A stretch of DNA of 14,331 nt from Candidatus Fermentithermobacillaceae bacterium (GTDB lineage Bacteria; Bacillota; Sulfobacillia; Fermentithermobacillales; Fermentithermobacillaceae): contig DUTL01000075.1 in NCBI GenBank assembly GCA_012842105.1, forward strand, positions 1-14,331. The letters are read 5' to 3'. The position numbers were made by a program, and so were the translations under genes. The notes under the pieces are model-generated. The model searched no databases, was not told the DNA's origin, and was given only the letters and a program-made list of their open reading frames with translations. Shown here piece by piece: positions 1 to 5,702 of this stretch (within the stretch, counting starts at the first letter, position 1; each line of letters starts with the position of its first letter).

Positions 1-477
1 GGGTGAAAGTCCCCTCGACGGGTAGGTAACGACCAAGTGTAAGCCAAGGGCAAGGGTGTCCATCGTGAGGTGGAATCTGAAGCAAGCCCGAGGCAAAGTT
101 CCGGCCTGAGGAACACGAACCACATAGAAGGCATTTCAAGGGGGGCAAGGTTGCCGGTCAAACCAAACCCAGAAGTTATCCGGACCCGAAAGTGTAGATG
201 TGGCAGGTAAATGGAATGAAGGTGAAGCGTCTTACCCCGGGAGGTCTCACGGACGGGCAGACGCAGAGTGTGAAGCCCGGTTGAAATAAGATTTGCCGTG
301 GGAAGTCAGCAGAAGCCATAGTACCGGAAGCCGAAAGGCGGATGGGAAGGGCTGAACCAGATGAGGTGGAGGTCAATGAAGACTGCCAAGAGTGACGAGT
401 TAAACCATAGACAAACCCGCAGTACCGATCCGCAGTATATGCCTGTAGCACCCTGTCTCGGAATCATTCCAGAGTAA
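1..477 (+). mobile_element. Group II intron, 5' portion (truncated)
   Basis: The first ~370 bases match the conserved layout of bacterial group II intron RNA domain I and following domains. Recognisable pieces are GGGTGAAAGTCCC at 1-13, the GTGAGGTGGAATCTGAAG-type segment near 65-82, the GCCCGAGGCAAAGTTCCGGCC segment near 87-107, and GAGGAACACGAACC near 109-122. An intron-encoded protein start follows at 376. The extreme 5' end (GUGYG) lies outside the window. No 34-nt domain V or domain VI with a branch-point A is visible between 478 and 1027, so the element appears to have lost most of its reverse transcriptase and its 3' end. It is probably a dead remnant that could only splice if a partner half exists elsewhere. 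The right boundary is approximate. Recognition is from memory of intron consensus, not from a covariance search. Confidence 0.75.
376..477 (+). pseudogene. Remnant start of group II intron-encoded protein
   Basis: An ATG preceded closely by GGAGGT (368-373) opens a 33-codon frame, starting MKTAKSDELNHRQ, that ends at TAA 475-477. Its position directly after the intron RNA domains is where the reverse transcriptase/maturase of such introns begins. None of the reverse transcriptase blocks (for example YADD) can be found downstream in any frame, so the coding region was deleted or replaced just after this point. Assignment rests on position alone, because the first ~30 residues of these proteins are poorly conserved. 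Confidence 0.35.
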
Positions 478-657
478 ACGCAGGATCAGGCAAAACATAA
501 TTGGAACAGAAGCAACGTAAGAGCCGACTTCCCGGCATGAAAAAATGCGGCAGAGCCGGCAGAAAATGGTTGATTGTGAATTTATGCATTCGTCTGCACA
601 AAAAGCTAAACTTTATATTCCCATCTTCGATAAACATATTACAGAGATCAGCGGAAC

Positions 658-675
658 TTGGCCTGTACAGGCCAA
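658..675. repeat. Perfect 18-bp palindrome
   Basis: TTGGCCTGTACAGGCCAA is identical to its own reverse complement across all 18 bases. It could be a dimeric repressor operator or, as RNA, a hairpin with a minimal loop. It lies about 350 bp upstream of the pilin gene and about 180 bp after the intron remnant. No promoter elements beside it are clear enough to decide its role. Confidence 0.6.
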
Positions 676-705
676 AGCCTACATTCACCTAAATGGAGGG
701 AATAC

Positions 706-749
706 CCACTATAACCCGGGTAACATGTGCAAACCGGGAGGAATAGTGG
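706..749. repeat. Nested inverted repeat (two-tier stem)
   Basis: The outer arms CCACTAT (706-712) and ATAGTGG (743-749) pair perfectly over 7 bp. Inside them CCCGG (715-719) and CCGGG (734-738) pair over 5 bp around a 14-nt loop. The two tiers are separated by small internal loops (AA and AGGA). This is consistent with a folded RNA element, possibly intron-derived or part of the leader of the pilus operon, but there is no run of T after it to make it a terminator. Confidence 0.45.
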
Positions 750-862
750 TTTTCTATGTCCATGGGCGGAAAAACCCTTTTTCAAAGCTATTATCTTAAC
801 CACATGCTTTTCCACGTAAATGGCTTGGTTCTAAGTAGTGGTTTCCCATGATGTTACGAGTG

Positions 863-1027
863 TGAGGGTGCATACCTCAAAACTTTTGCACGTTTGGGGG
901 CTGCGTGGACATGCCTTCCAGAATACTCAAACGGTAGAACCAGTACCGGCGTTTATAAGCGGAGCCAACCAAGAAGGCTGGGTAGTATGAACTCCCGGAT
1001 CATCCAGCCGGGAGGAGGTGACGGAGG
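863..1027 (+). promoter_or_regulatory. Structured leader upstream of flp with alternative helices at the ribosome site
   Basis: A chain of perfect short helices ends at the pilin ribosome site: TGAGG/CCTCA (863-867/875-879), GTGCA/TGCAC (868-872/887-891, interleaved with the first), CGTTTG/CAAACG (891-896/928-933), CGGTA/TACCG (932-936/944-948), AGCC/GGCT (963-966/976-979) and CTCCCGG/CCGGGAG (992-998/1008-1014). The last helix touches the start of the purine-rich ribosome site GGAGGAGGTG (1011-1020). GGCTGG (976-981) can instead pair with CCAGCC (1004-1009), which would break both of the last two helices. Such mutually exclusive pairings are typical of cis-acting RNA switches controlling translation. 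I do not recognise a known riboswitch class, and the characteristic core sequences of the c-di-GMP-I aptamer are not seen. Confidence 0.4.
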
Positions 1028-1219
1028 ATGATGAGATTTTTTGAAAGATTATACAAAGAAGAAGAAGGACAAGGATTAGTTGAATATGCCCTGATAATTG
1101 CACTGATTGCTGTGGCTCTAATCGTAGCTATAAAGCCTCTTCGTGAGGCCATTGCTGCTGTTTTCAACGACATTTCAACCAAACTTACTGAAGGTACCGG
1201 CGACGGCGGAGAAAGCTAG
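1028..1219 (+). CDS. flp: Flp/Fap-type type IVb pilin
   Basis: This 63-residue protein is the likely major subunit of the Tad pilus. It has a short charged leader (residues 1-14, rich in Glu and Lys) followed by G14-QGLVEYALIIALIAVALIV. Cutting after Gly14 places Glu at position 5 and Tyr at position 6 of the mature pilin, the hallmark of the Flp family, at the head of a single hydrophobic helix. The mature chain would be about 49 residues, as is usual for Flp pilins. The start is ATG 1028, with a second ATG directly after it. GGAGGAGGTG (1011-1020) and GGAGG (1023-1027) precede it, and the former has the better spacing. The gene ends with two TAG codons in a row and is followed by a strong hairpin, an arrangement that would allow more pilin than the downstream machinery. 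The prepilin peptidase gene comes next. Confidence 0.92.
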   Translation: MMRFFERLYKEEEGQGLVEYALIIALIAVALIVAIKPLREAIAAVFNDISTKLTEGTGDGGES

Positions 1220-1236
1220 TAGATTCTGTTACGTTT

Positions 1237-1266
1237 CTGGGGCCTCTTGCCAAGGGGAGGCCCCAG
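1237..1266 (+). terminator. Hairpin after flp (attenuator or mRNA-stabilising stem)
   Basis: CTGGGGCCTC (1237-1246) pairs perfectly with GAGGCCCCAG (1257-1266), a 10-bp GC-rich stem. It is followed by GGAATATTTG and not by a U-run, so it is a weak intrinsic terminator at best. It may act as a partial terminator or 3' stabiliser that raises pilin mRNA relative to the rest of the operon. Confidence 0.55.
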
Positions 1267-1302
1267 GGAATATTTGCAGGCAGTAGGCCAGGCAGTAAGT
1301 GA

Positions 1303-1330
1303 GACGGCACGAAGAAGACGGCACGAAGGG
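1303..1330 (+). repeat. 14-bp tandem duplication between flp and prepilin peptidase gene
   Basis: GACGGCACGAAGAA (1303-1316) is followed directly by GACGGCACGAAGGG (1317-1330), with 12 of 14 bases identical. Just upstream, GGCAGTA occurs twice in 1278-1297. Similar tandem duplications occur in two other gaps of this operon. Confidence 0.6.
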
Positions 1331-1366
1331 CAGCAAAACAGGAGAAAGTGAGACAGGGGTGGCAAA

Positions 1367-1801
1367 ATGCATCTGGCGCTGGCGACTCTTACAGGAACAG
1401 GGCTATGCGCAATGTATGATTTACGAACCGGGCGCATTCCCAATAAAATCACGTTTTCATGTATTCTTGCGGGGATTGTGATTAACACCTGGAGTCATGG
1501 ATTTGCTGGGATGCGTGATTCTCTTCACGGGTTTGCCGTTGGCATCCTCTTGCTAATAATTCCTTTTGCCCTGGGTGGAATGGGTGCAGGCGATGTCAAG
1601 ATGCTTGCAGCTGTTGGAGCAATAAATGGAAGCAGGTTCGTGTTCCATGTGTTCTTATACGGAGCTGTTGCAGGTGGTGTGCTTTCGGCCTTCACAGCTT
1701 GCAAAATGGGCGGGTATAGAAGAAAAATGGCCATTCCCTATGGTGCGGCGATTTTTATGGGTACAGTCATAACTTATCTCATGTCGTTTGGCGGCATTTG
1801 A
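1367..1801 (+). CDS. cpaA: Prepilin peptidase, TadV/CpaA family (A24)
   Basis: This 144-residue inner-membrane aspartic protease cleaves the leader of the Flp pilin and of TadE-type minor pilins. Both catalytic aspartates of the family are present: Asp18 in YDLRTGRIPN and Asp76 in the GAGD motif (residues 73-76, followed by VKML). The chain is almost entirely hydrophobic, with about four to five membrane segments. It lacks the N-terminal methyltransferase and zinc-binding part of the larger PilD enzymes, as expected of the TadV/CpaA subgroup. ATG 1367 has a purine-rich site AGGGGTGG (1355-1362) at short spacing. The stop TGA (1799-1801) precedes the TadE start at 1828 closely, so the two are very likely co-transcribed and possibly translationally coupled. 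Confidence 0.9.
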   Translation: MHLALATLTGTGLCAMYDLRTGRIPNKITFSCILAGIVINTWSHGFAGMRDSLHGFAVGILLLIIPFALGGMGAGDVKMLAAVGAINGSRFVFHVFLYGAVAGGVLSAFTACKMGGYRRKMAIPYGAAIFMGTVITYLMSFGGI

Positions 1802-1827
1802 TTACAGAATCGCCGGAGGAGAGCCCG

Positions 1828-2283
1828 GTGTTAATTTGTGAGGTGGCAACTGTGAAGAAGGTGTTCAGAAACCAGAAAGGCCAGGCTGTGGTTGAACTCG
1901 CCATAGTGCTTCCAATATTGGTGTTCTTGTTCATGGCTATCTTGGAAGGCGGACGCATTTTCACCGGATACCTTGAGATTCAAACAGCAGCCCGGGACGG
2001 TGCGCGGTACGCTTCTATCAGGTGCAATCAAGACGATGTGCCAGATGGCCAACTACAGGCGTGGAAGGCCGATTATCTGGTTCCATGGATTCAAAGCCGG
2101 CTCACTACGGTAAATGGCGGCGATGTGTCAGTGGGGCTGTCCAGGCAATCAAGCACCGACGGAACTGAAGTATGGGTGGAAGTAACCCTCAGTTATCCTT
2201 TGGACATAAAGACACCTATCATCGGCACAATACTCGGAAATCCGTTTTACCTGAAGGTGGCCATGGCAATGCGCACCGAGTAA
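1828..2283 (+). CDS. tadE: TadE-like minor pilin / pseudopilin
   Basis: This is a small membrane-anchored protein of the TadE family, a prepilin-peptidase substrate that helps pilus assembly. The sequence FRNQKG-QAVVELAIVLPILVFL contains a prepilin-type cut site: after cleavage behind Gly the mature protein has Glu at position 5 at the head of its hydrophobic segment. The motif AARDGARYAS that follows is typical of the family. The C-terminal ~90 residues form the extracytoplasmic domain, with a VEVTLSYPL strand near the end. I chose GTG 1828 because GGAGGAG (1815-1821) lies 6 nt upstream. GTG 1852, which gives VKKVFRNQKG, is an alternative with a weaker GAGGTGG site. TTG 1798, overlapping the previous stop, has no ribosome site. 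Confidence 0.85.
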   Translation: MLICEVATVKKVFRNQKGQAVVELAIVLPILVFLFMAILEGGRIFTGYLEIQTAARDGARYASIRCNQDDVPDGQLQAWKADYLVPWIQSRLTTVNGGDVSVGLSRQSSTDGTEVWVEVTLSYPLDIKTPIIGTILGNPFYLKVAMAMRTE

Positions 2284-2350
2284 GAAACCGCATGCAAGCC
2301 TGTACACAGAGCACAGGGGCACGCGTATCCAACGGGAGGTTCAGCCAATT

Positions 2351-3391
2351 GTGTTGTGCGCTGTGAGTAAATTGAGAGTTAAACTTAAGCCGGCTATTCG
2401 CAGGTTAAGACATAATGAGCAGGGTTATGCCCTTGTTCTTACTGCAGCCGCCATGGCGGTAATCATTGCCTTTTCCTCTCTGGTCATTGACGGCGGCTAT
2501 CTTCATTTTACCCATGCCAGGCTGCAGGATATTGCAGATTCAGCTGCTCTTGCAGGCGCGAAAGAACTCATTACGGCTCCGGGCAATGAAAACAAGAAAA
2601 AGCGGGCAGCATTTGAAACGGTAATCAGGTATGTGAGCCTGCACGGGTTCAACATTGCCAGTACCAAGGGCTACACGGCCTCACTTACCTGCAGGGGCCA
2701 GGCAGGGGATCTGGCAGTTGGTTTTCCTTCTGAATTGGACCTTGTTGAGGTTCAAATAAGCCTTGATACTCACGTGTTTCTCGCAAAGGCTCCGTTTAGA
2801 ATCTCATCATGTCCCATCAGGGTAAGCAGCGCAGTAATGATCGGGCAGGCTGCCAGGCAAAAAGGCTGGCTCTTGCCAATTGCATTCTTCTGGGGCGAAT
2901 ACGAGTGGTATACCAGGTACGATATGAACTTGGCTCCGGGAGACGGTTCAACCGGCAACTACGGCTATCTTGACTACAAACCAAGCAATATGTTCAAAGA
3001 GTATCTGGAGTGGGGTTATGATGGGGCGTTGACTGTGGGGCAGGCAGTGGAAACCTATCCTGGAGCAAGTGTGGGCCAAGTAAGGGATGCCATACTCGGT
3101 AGGATTGCCGGTTGCACCCATGGCTGCTCAATTACCTGTGTCAATGAGGCAGTTGAAGTAGATATAGAGCCTTTGTGCCCTAGAGTGGTCATTATTCCAA
3201 TAGTAGCGGATTTCTTCGAGCAAAACGGGAAAGGTTACGTTATCATAAAAGGCTTTTCCAAATTTTTCATAGAGTCTTATGACCCAGACACAAAAGTAAT
3301 TACCGGATGGTTTTTGCAAGAGGTCAGCCCATCTGAGATTACAGGCTCATCCAGCAAGTTCACTACACAGGCGGTGAAATTGATTAAGTGA
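2351..3391 (+). CDS. TadG-like pilus-assembly protein with N-terminal Tad domain
   Basis: This 346-residue protein has one N-terminal membrane helix (about residues 27-47) and a large outside domain. The stretch NEQGYALVLTAAAMAVIIAF, then VIDGGYL and ADSAALAGAKEL is the signature of the putative Flp pilus-assembly TadE/G-like N-terminal domain, also found in TadG. The Glu5 needed for pseudopilin processing is replaced by Leu, so it may stay uncleaved. The central and C-terminal parts (PRVVIIPIV, YVIIKGFSKFFIE) resemble the Firmicutes members of this family and lack an obvious von Willebrand A domain. A cysteine cluster, C-x3-C-x3-C in GCTHGCSITC followed by one more Cys, lies near residues 256-278 and could form disulfides outside the cell. 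The start is GTG 2351 with GGGAGGT (2334-2340) 10 nt upstream. Its exact role in the pilus is inferred from context. Confidence 0.8.
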   Translation: MLCAVSKLRVKLKPAIRRLRHNEQGYALVLTAAAMAVIIAFSSLVIDGGYLHFTHARLQDIADSAALAGAKELITAPGNENKKKRAAFETVIRYVSLHGFNIASTKGYTASLTCRGQAGDLAVGFPSELDLVEVQISLDTHVFLAKAPFRISSCPIRVSSAVMIGQAARQKGWLLPIAFFWGEYEWYTRYDMNLAPGDGSTGNYGYLDYKPSNMFKEYLEWGYDGALTVGQAVETYPGASVGQVRDAILGRIAGCTHGCSITCVNEAVEVDIEPLCPRVVIIPIVADFFEQNGKGYVIIKGFSKFFIESYDPDTKVITGWFLQEVSPSEITGSSSKFTTQAVKLIK

Positions 3392-3435
3392 AAATTCAGG
3401 CTGCAACAATTTTGCTTCAGAATGAGGGATAATTT

Positions 3436-4146
3436 ATGCGGAAATCAGGCCTGCGTTTTTGGGCCATTGTTACTGTGTTGGTGGCTGTAATTACAGGCGT
3501 TCTCATATACAGGTACCTGCTTGAGCTGCAGGAGGCTTCCCAGACGGAGCCTCTGATTGACGTTGTGGCAGCCAGAGTCAAGATTCCTCAGGGAACTCAG
3601 ATCACCCAGGAGATGGTCAAAACTTCTCAGATGCCGGAAAAGTATGTTCATCCTTTGGCAGTGAAGAACCGGCAAGACGTACTCAATCGTTACGCAGGAG
3701 TTGACATTTTGCCCGAACAGATGATTTTGGCGGGCCACCTGATTACCCAGGACAATGTAAAAGAACTTCCGTATAAAATCCCCGATGGATTAAGGGCGAT
3801 CACAATCGGTGTAAGCCCTGTCTCAGGCGTGGGAGGGCACATAAAACCTGGCCATTACGTAGATGTTTTGGTCATTTACAAGCAAGATTCCAAATCGGAA
3901 AACCCTACTGTGGTAACTTTGCTTCAGAATATTCTGGTTTTGGCCGTAGGGGCCGATCTAGAGAAAAAAGAACAGGTTCAGCCTTACGACGAAGTTACCC
4001 TGGCTGTGAAGCCTGAAGATGCCCAACTCATAGCACTGGGTGAAGGAGTAGGGAGGATCAAACTCACACTCAGGCCTGCCGGGCATTTGGATAAGCCTTC
4101 TCTGCCTCGGGTAGGCATTGATGCTCTATCCAGGCCTTCAAATTAA
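3436..4146 (+). CDS. cpaB: Flp pilus assembly protein CpaB (SAF/RcpC)
   Basis: This 236-residue protein has an N-terminal membrane helix (about residues 8-27) and an outside portion. Residues about 43-107 form the SAF domain (VVAARVKIPQGTQITQEM ... LPEQMILAGHL). The following RcpC-type domain contains LRAITIGVSPVSGVGGHIKPGHYVDVLV, the most conserved block of the CpaB family, and ends with a VTLAVKPEDAQLIALGEG segment that is also typical. In Gram-negative Tad systems CpaB sits in the periplasm with the secretin. No secretin is encoded here, so it would act on the outer face of the membrane or in the cell wall. The start is ATG 3436 with GAGGG (3423-3427) ahead of it. A 269-bp gap separates it from cpaE. 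Confidence 0.9.
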   Translation: MRKSGLRFWAIVTVLVAVITGVLIYRYLLELQEASQTEPLIDVVAARVKIPQGTQITQEMVKTSQMPEKYVHPLAVKNRQDVLNRYAGVDILPEQMILAGHLITQDNVKELPYKIPDGLRAITIGVSPVSGVGGHIKPGHYVDVLVIYKQDSKSENPTVVTLLQNILVLAVGADLEKKEQVQPYDEVTLAVKPEDAQLIALGEGVGRIKLTLRPAGHLDKPSLPRVGIDALSRPSN

Positions 4147-4415
4147 GCATCTCATGAAGCGGTAGAAAGTGGGAATCAGGGTGCGGGCGACATGGAGGCA
4201 ATCAGGATGGAAACAATATGCAGCTAACTGGGATGCAGGCTAAATGGAACCAGGAGGCTGAGCCAAAATGCAGAAGCCATGAAGCAGAAGTTGAGAGGCA
4301 GAAGTTGCAAAGCATAATAGAAGGCAGATCCTAGAAATGCCCGTGAGAAAAATGCCCCAACAGACGTAGTGGTGTTCTCGAATATTGATACGGCACATAA
4401 GGAAGGTGGATATCT
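4147..4415 (+). other. Purine-rich spacer with 14-bp tandem duplication
   Basis: No gene is seen in this 269-bp gap inside the pilus cluster. It is rich in the words GCAG, GAGGC and ATGCAG. It contains an imperfect tandem pair, GAAGCAGAAGTTGA (4281-4294) and GAGGCAGAAGTTGC (4295-4308), with 12 of 14 bases identical. I see no convincing promoter or terminator. It ends with the ribosome site GGAAGGTGG (4401-4409) of cpaE. Confidence 0.45.
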
Positions 4416-5135
4416 TTGGAAAAGGCCAATGTCATCATCATAGATCATGTGCAGGCGCCTGCCCTAAAAATAAGGTTAGAGAGCTTGTCTCAGGTGAATG
4501 TGGCAGGTGCTACCGCTGATCCCGACATTGGTTTCACACTTGCGGAGAGGTTCGAACCCGATCTGATTATGTTCAATGTGGATTTACCGGGAGATATAGG
4601 CCCTGCCGTTGCAGAAAAGTTTGCGCTTTCGTTTCCATCGTGCAGTTTGGTCTTCCTTACCAATTCCGATTCAAAGAAAGTGCTGCACCTTGCTCTACAG
4701 GTCGGGGCAAAGGATGTAATAACCCTTCCTGTAGATGACACCAGGCTCAGTAGAACTGTACAGCGGGTTCTAAAGCAGCAGTCAAGGCGCAGCTCGTTTT
4801 ACACTGTGGACAAGAAGGAGAATCCCCAGTTCCAGACAATAACGGTTTTCAGCACCAAGGGCGGGGTAGGGAAGACCACAATTGCTTTGAACCTCGGTTT
4901 GGTTATCAGGCAAATGACCAAAAAGCGGACAGTGGCTGTTGATCTTGATCTCTGCTCCGGGAATCTTGCTCTTATGGCAGGGGTTTCGTGGAAACGTTCA
5001 ATTAAAGACCTGGTAGACGACATTGATTCATTAGACAAGGAACTAATTGACAGGTATTGCGCCAGGCACTCTACAGGGTTAAGGGTGCTGTCTGCGCCTA
5101 TGAACCCGGATTTTGTTGGGTTTATCCAGGCCTAG
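4416..5135 (+). CDS. cpaE: CpaE/TadZ pilus localisation ATPase, N-terminal part (ends at in-frame TAG)
   Basis: The first 239 codons encode a receiver-like domain (residues about 1-125, with FEPDLIMFNVDLPG and VLHLALQVGAKDVITLPVD) followed by a MinD/ParA-type ATPase. The deviant Walker A is FSTKGGVGKTTIALNLG (about residues 145-161), followed by the VAVDLDLCSGNLALMAG segment. CpaE/TadZ proteins place the Tad machinery, often at a cell pole, and recruit the CpaF ATPase. Reading stops at TAG 5133-5135 after GFIQA, in the middle of the ATPase fold. The same frame then continues for 141 codons with the remaining conserved motifs. The break is therefore a single nonsense codon (family context suggests Gln or Glu at this place), not a frameshift. 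The start is TTG 4416, six bases after GGAAGGTGG. It could be a pseudogene, a sequencing error or a readthrough gene. Confidence 0.85.
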   Translation: MEKANVIIIDHVQAPALKIRLESLSQVNVAGATADPDIGFTLAERFEPDLIMFNVDLPGDIGPAVAEKFALSFPSCSLVFLTNSDSKKVLHLALQVGAKDVITLPVDDTRLSRTVQRVLKQQSRRSSFYTVDKKENPQFQTITVFSTKGGVGKTTIALNLGLVIRQMTKKRTVAVDLDLCSGNLALMAGVSWKRSIKDLVDDIDSLDKELIDRYCARHSTGLRVLSAPMNPDFVGFIQA

Positions 5136-5561
5136 CATATCGATAGGATTCTTACGCTGCTATCTCAGGTGTTCAACTACGTAGTTATCGATGCTCCTTC
5201 TTACATACACGATACACTCATCCCGGCTTTGGAGGCAGCTGATCACATACTTATCGTCACCGCCCTTGACCTGGCTTCTGTGCAGAATCTAAAGCAATGC
5301 CTAGATCTGCTGCAAAGGCTGTCTATGGCATCCAAGGCGAAGATAGTGGTAAACAAGTCCGGTTATTCAGGGGGCCTTAAGATAAAAGACATTGAAAGCG
5401 AATTGGGCATGTCTGTTGAGTGTGTGATACCAAGCAATGATAAGGCGTCTATTGATGCTGTCAATATGGGGAAACCCCTTTACAGCATAGCTAAACATTC
5501 TCAAATAGGTAAGCGGTACGAAGAACTTGCACGCAAGGTGATTCATGAACACGGATCTTAG
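5136..5561 (+). CDS. cpaE: CpaE/TadZ, C-terminal part (same frame, after the amber codon)
   Basis: Directly after the TAG the frame reads HIDRILTLLSQVFNYVVIDAP, which is the Walker B-equivalent region of MinD/ParA-like CpaE proteins. It continues with ADHILIVTALDLASVQNLKQ, then KIVVNKSGYSGGLKIKDIE and VIPSNDKASIDAVNMGKPL, all in the correct family order, and ends at TAG 5559-5561. The only candidate independent start (GTG 5169) has no ribosome site and lies inside the beta-strand before the conserved Asp. This part is therefore unlikely to be translated alone and would only be useful if the amber codon were read through. Its good conservation argues that the mutation is recent or that the codon is tolerated. 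Confidence 0.8.
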   Translation, partial: HIDRILTLLSQVFNYVVIDAPSYIHDTLIPALEAADHILIVTALDLASVQNLKQCLDLLQRLSMASKAKIVVNKSGYSGGLKIKDIESELGMSVECVIPSNDKASIDAVNMGKPLYSIAKHSQIGKRYEELARKVIHEHGS

Positions 5562-5702
5562 TGAACATTATCCAGCGCAGGCCAAGCGCATGGCCATGGG
5601 CAGGTTAATCCTAGGTACAAGCAAATCAAACGCAAGATGAAGATCAGCAAGTGCAGGGTTCAGCATGAAACGCAGCATGAAATGAAAGGAGGCAGGTAAG
5701 CC
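5562..5702 (+). other. Spacer before cpaF with 12-bp tandem duplication
   Basis: This non-coding gap contains CAGCATGAAACG (5661-5672) directly followed by CAGCATGAAATG (5673-5684), with 11 of 12 bases identical. The ribosome site AAAGGAGG (5685-5692) of cpaF comes next. No promoter or terminator is evident. Confidence 0.5.

Larger units (their letters stand above)
478..862. other. Gene-poor junction between intron remnant and pilin leader
   Basis: No convincing gene is seen here. Open frames on both strands are short, mutually overlapping and without good ribosome sites. The stretch is AT-richer than its surroundings between about 590 and 660. It contains an 18-bp palindrome and a nested inverted repeat, listed separately. 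The frame at 545-799 on the plus strand reads somewhat like protein near its end (GGIVVFYVHG) but matches nothing I can name. Confidence 0.4.

Noticed and set aside
464..688. Minus-strand ORF of 74 codons
   Set aside because: It overlaps plus-strand frames of similar quality, shows no motif and runs opposite to the intron remnant. Probably chance.
545..799. Plus-strand ORF of 84 codons with a protein-like C-terminal half (GGIVVFYVHG)
   Set aside because: No good ribosome site, no recognised family, and it overlaps the inverted repeats of the non-coding junction. A loose resemblance to EVE-type sequences is too weak to call.
863..1027. Known c-di-GMP or other riboswitch upstream of flp
   Set aside because: The conserved c-di-GMP-I core words such as ACGCAAAG are absent and I recognise no other class. 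Retained only as an unclassified structured leader.
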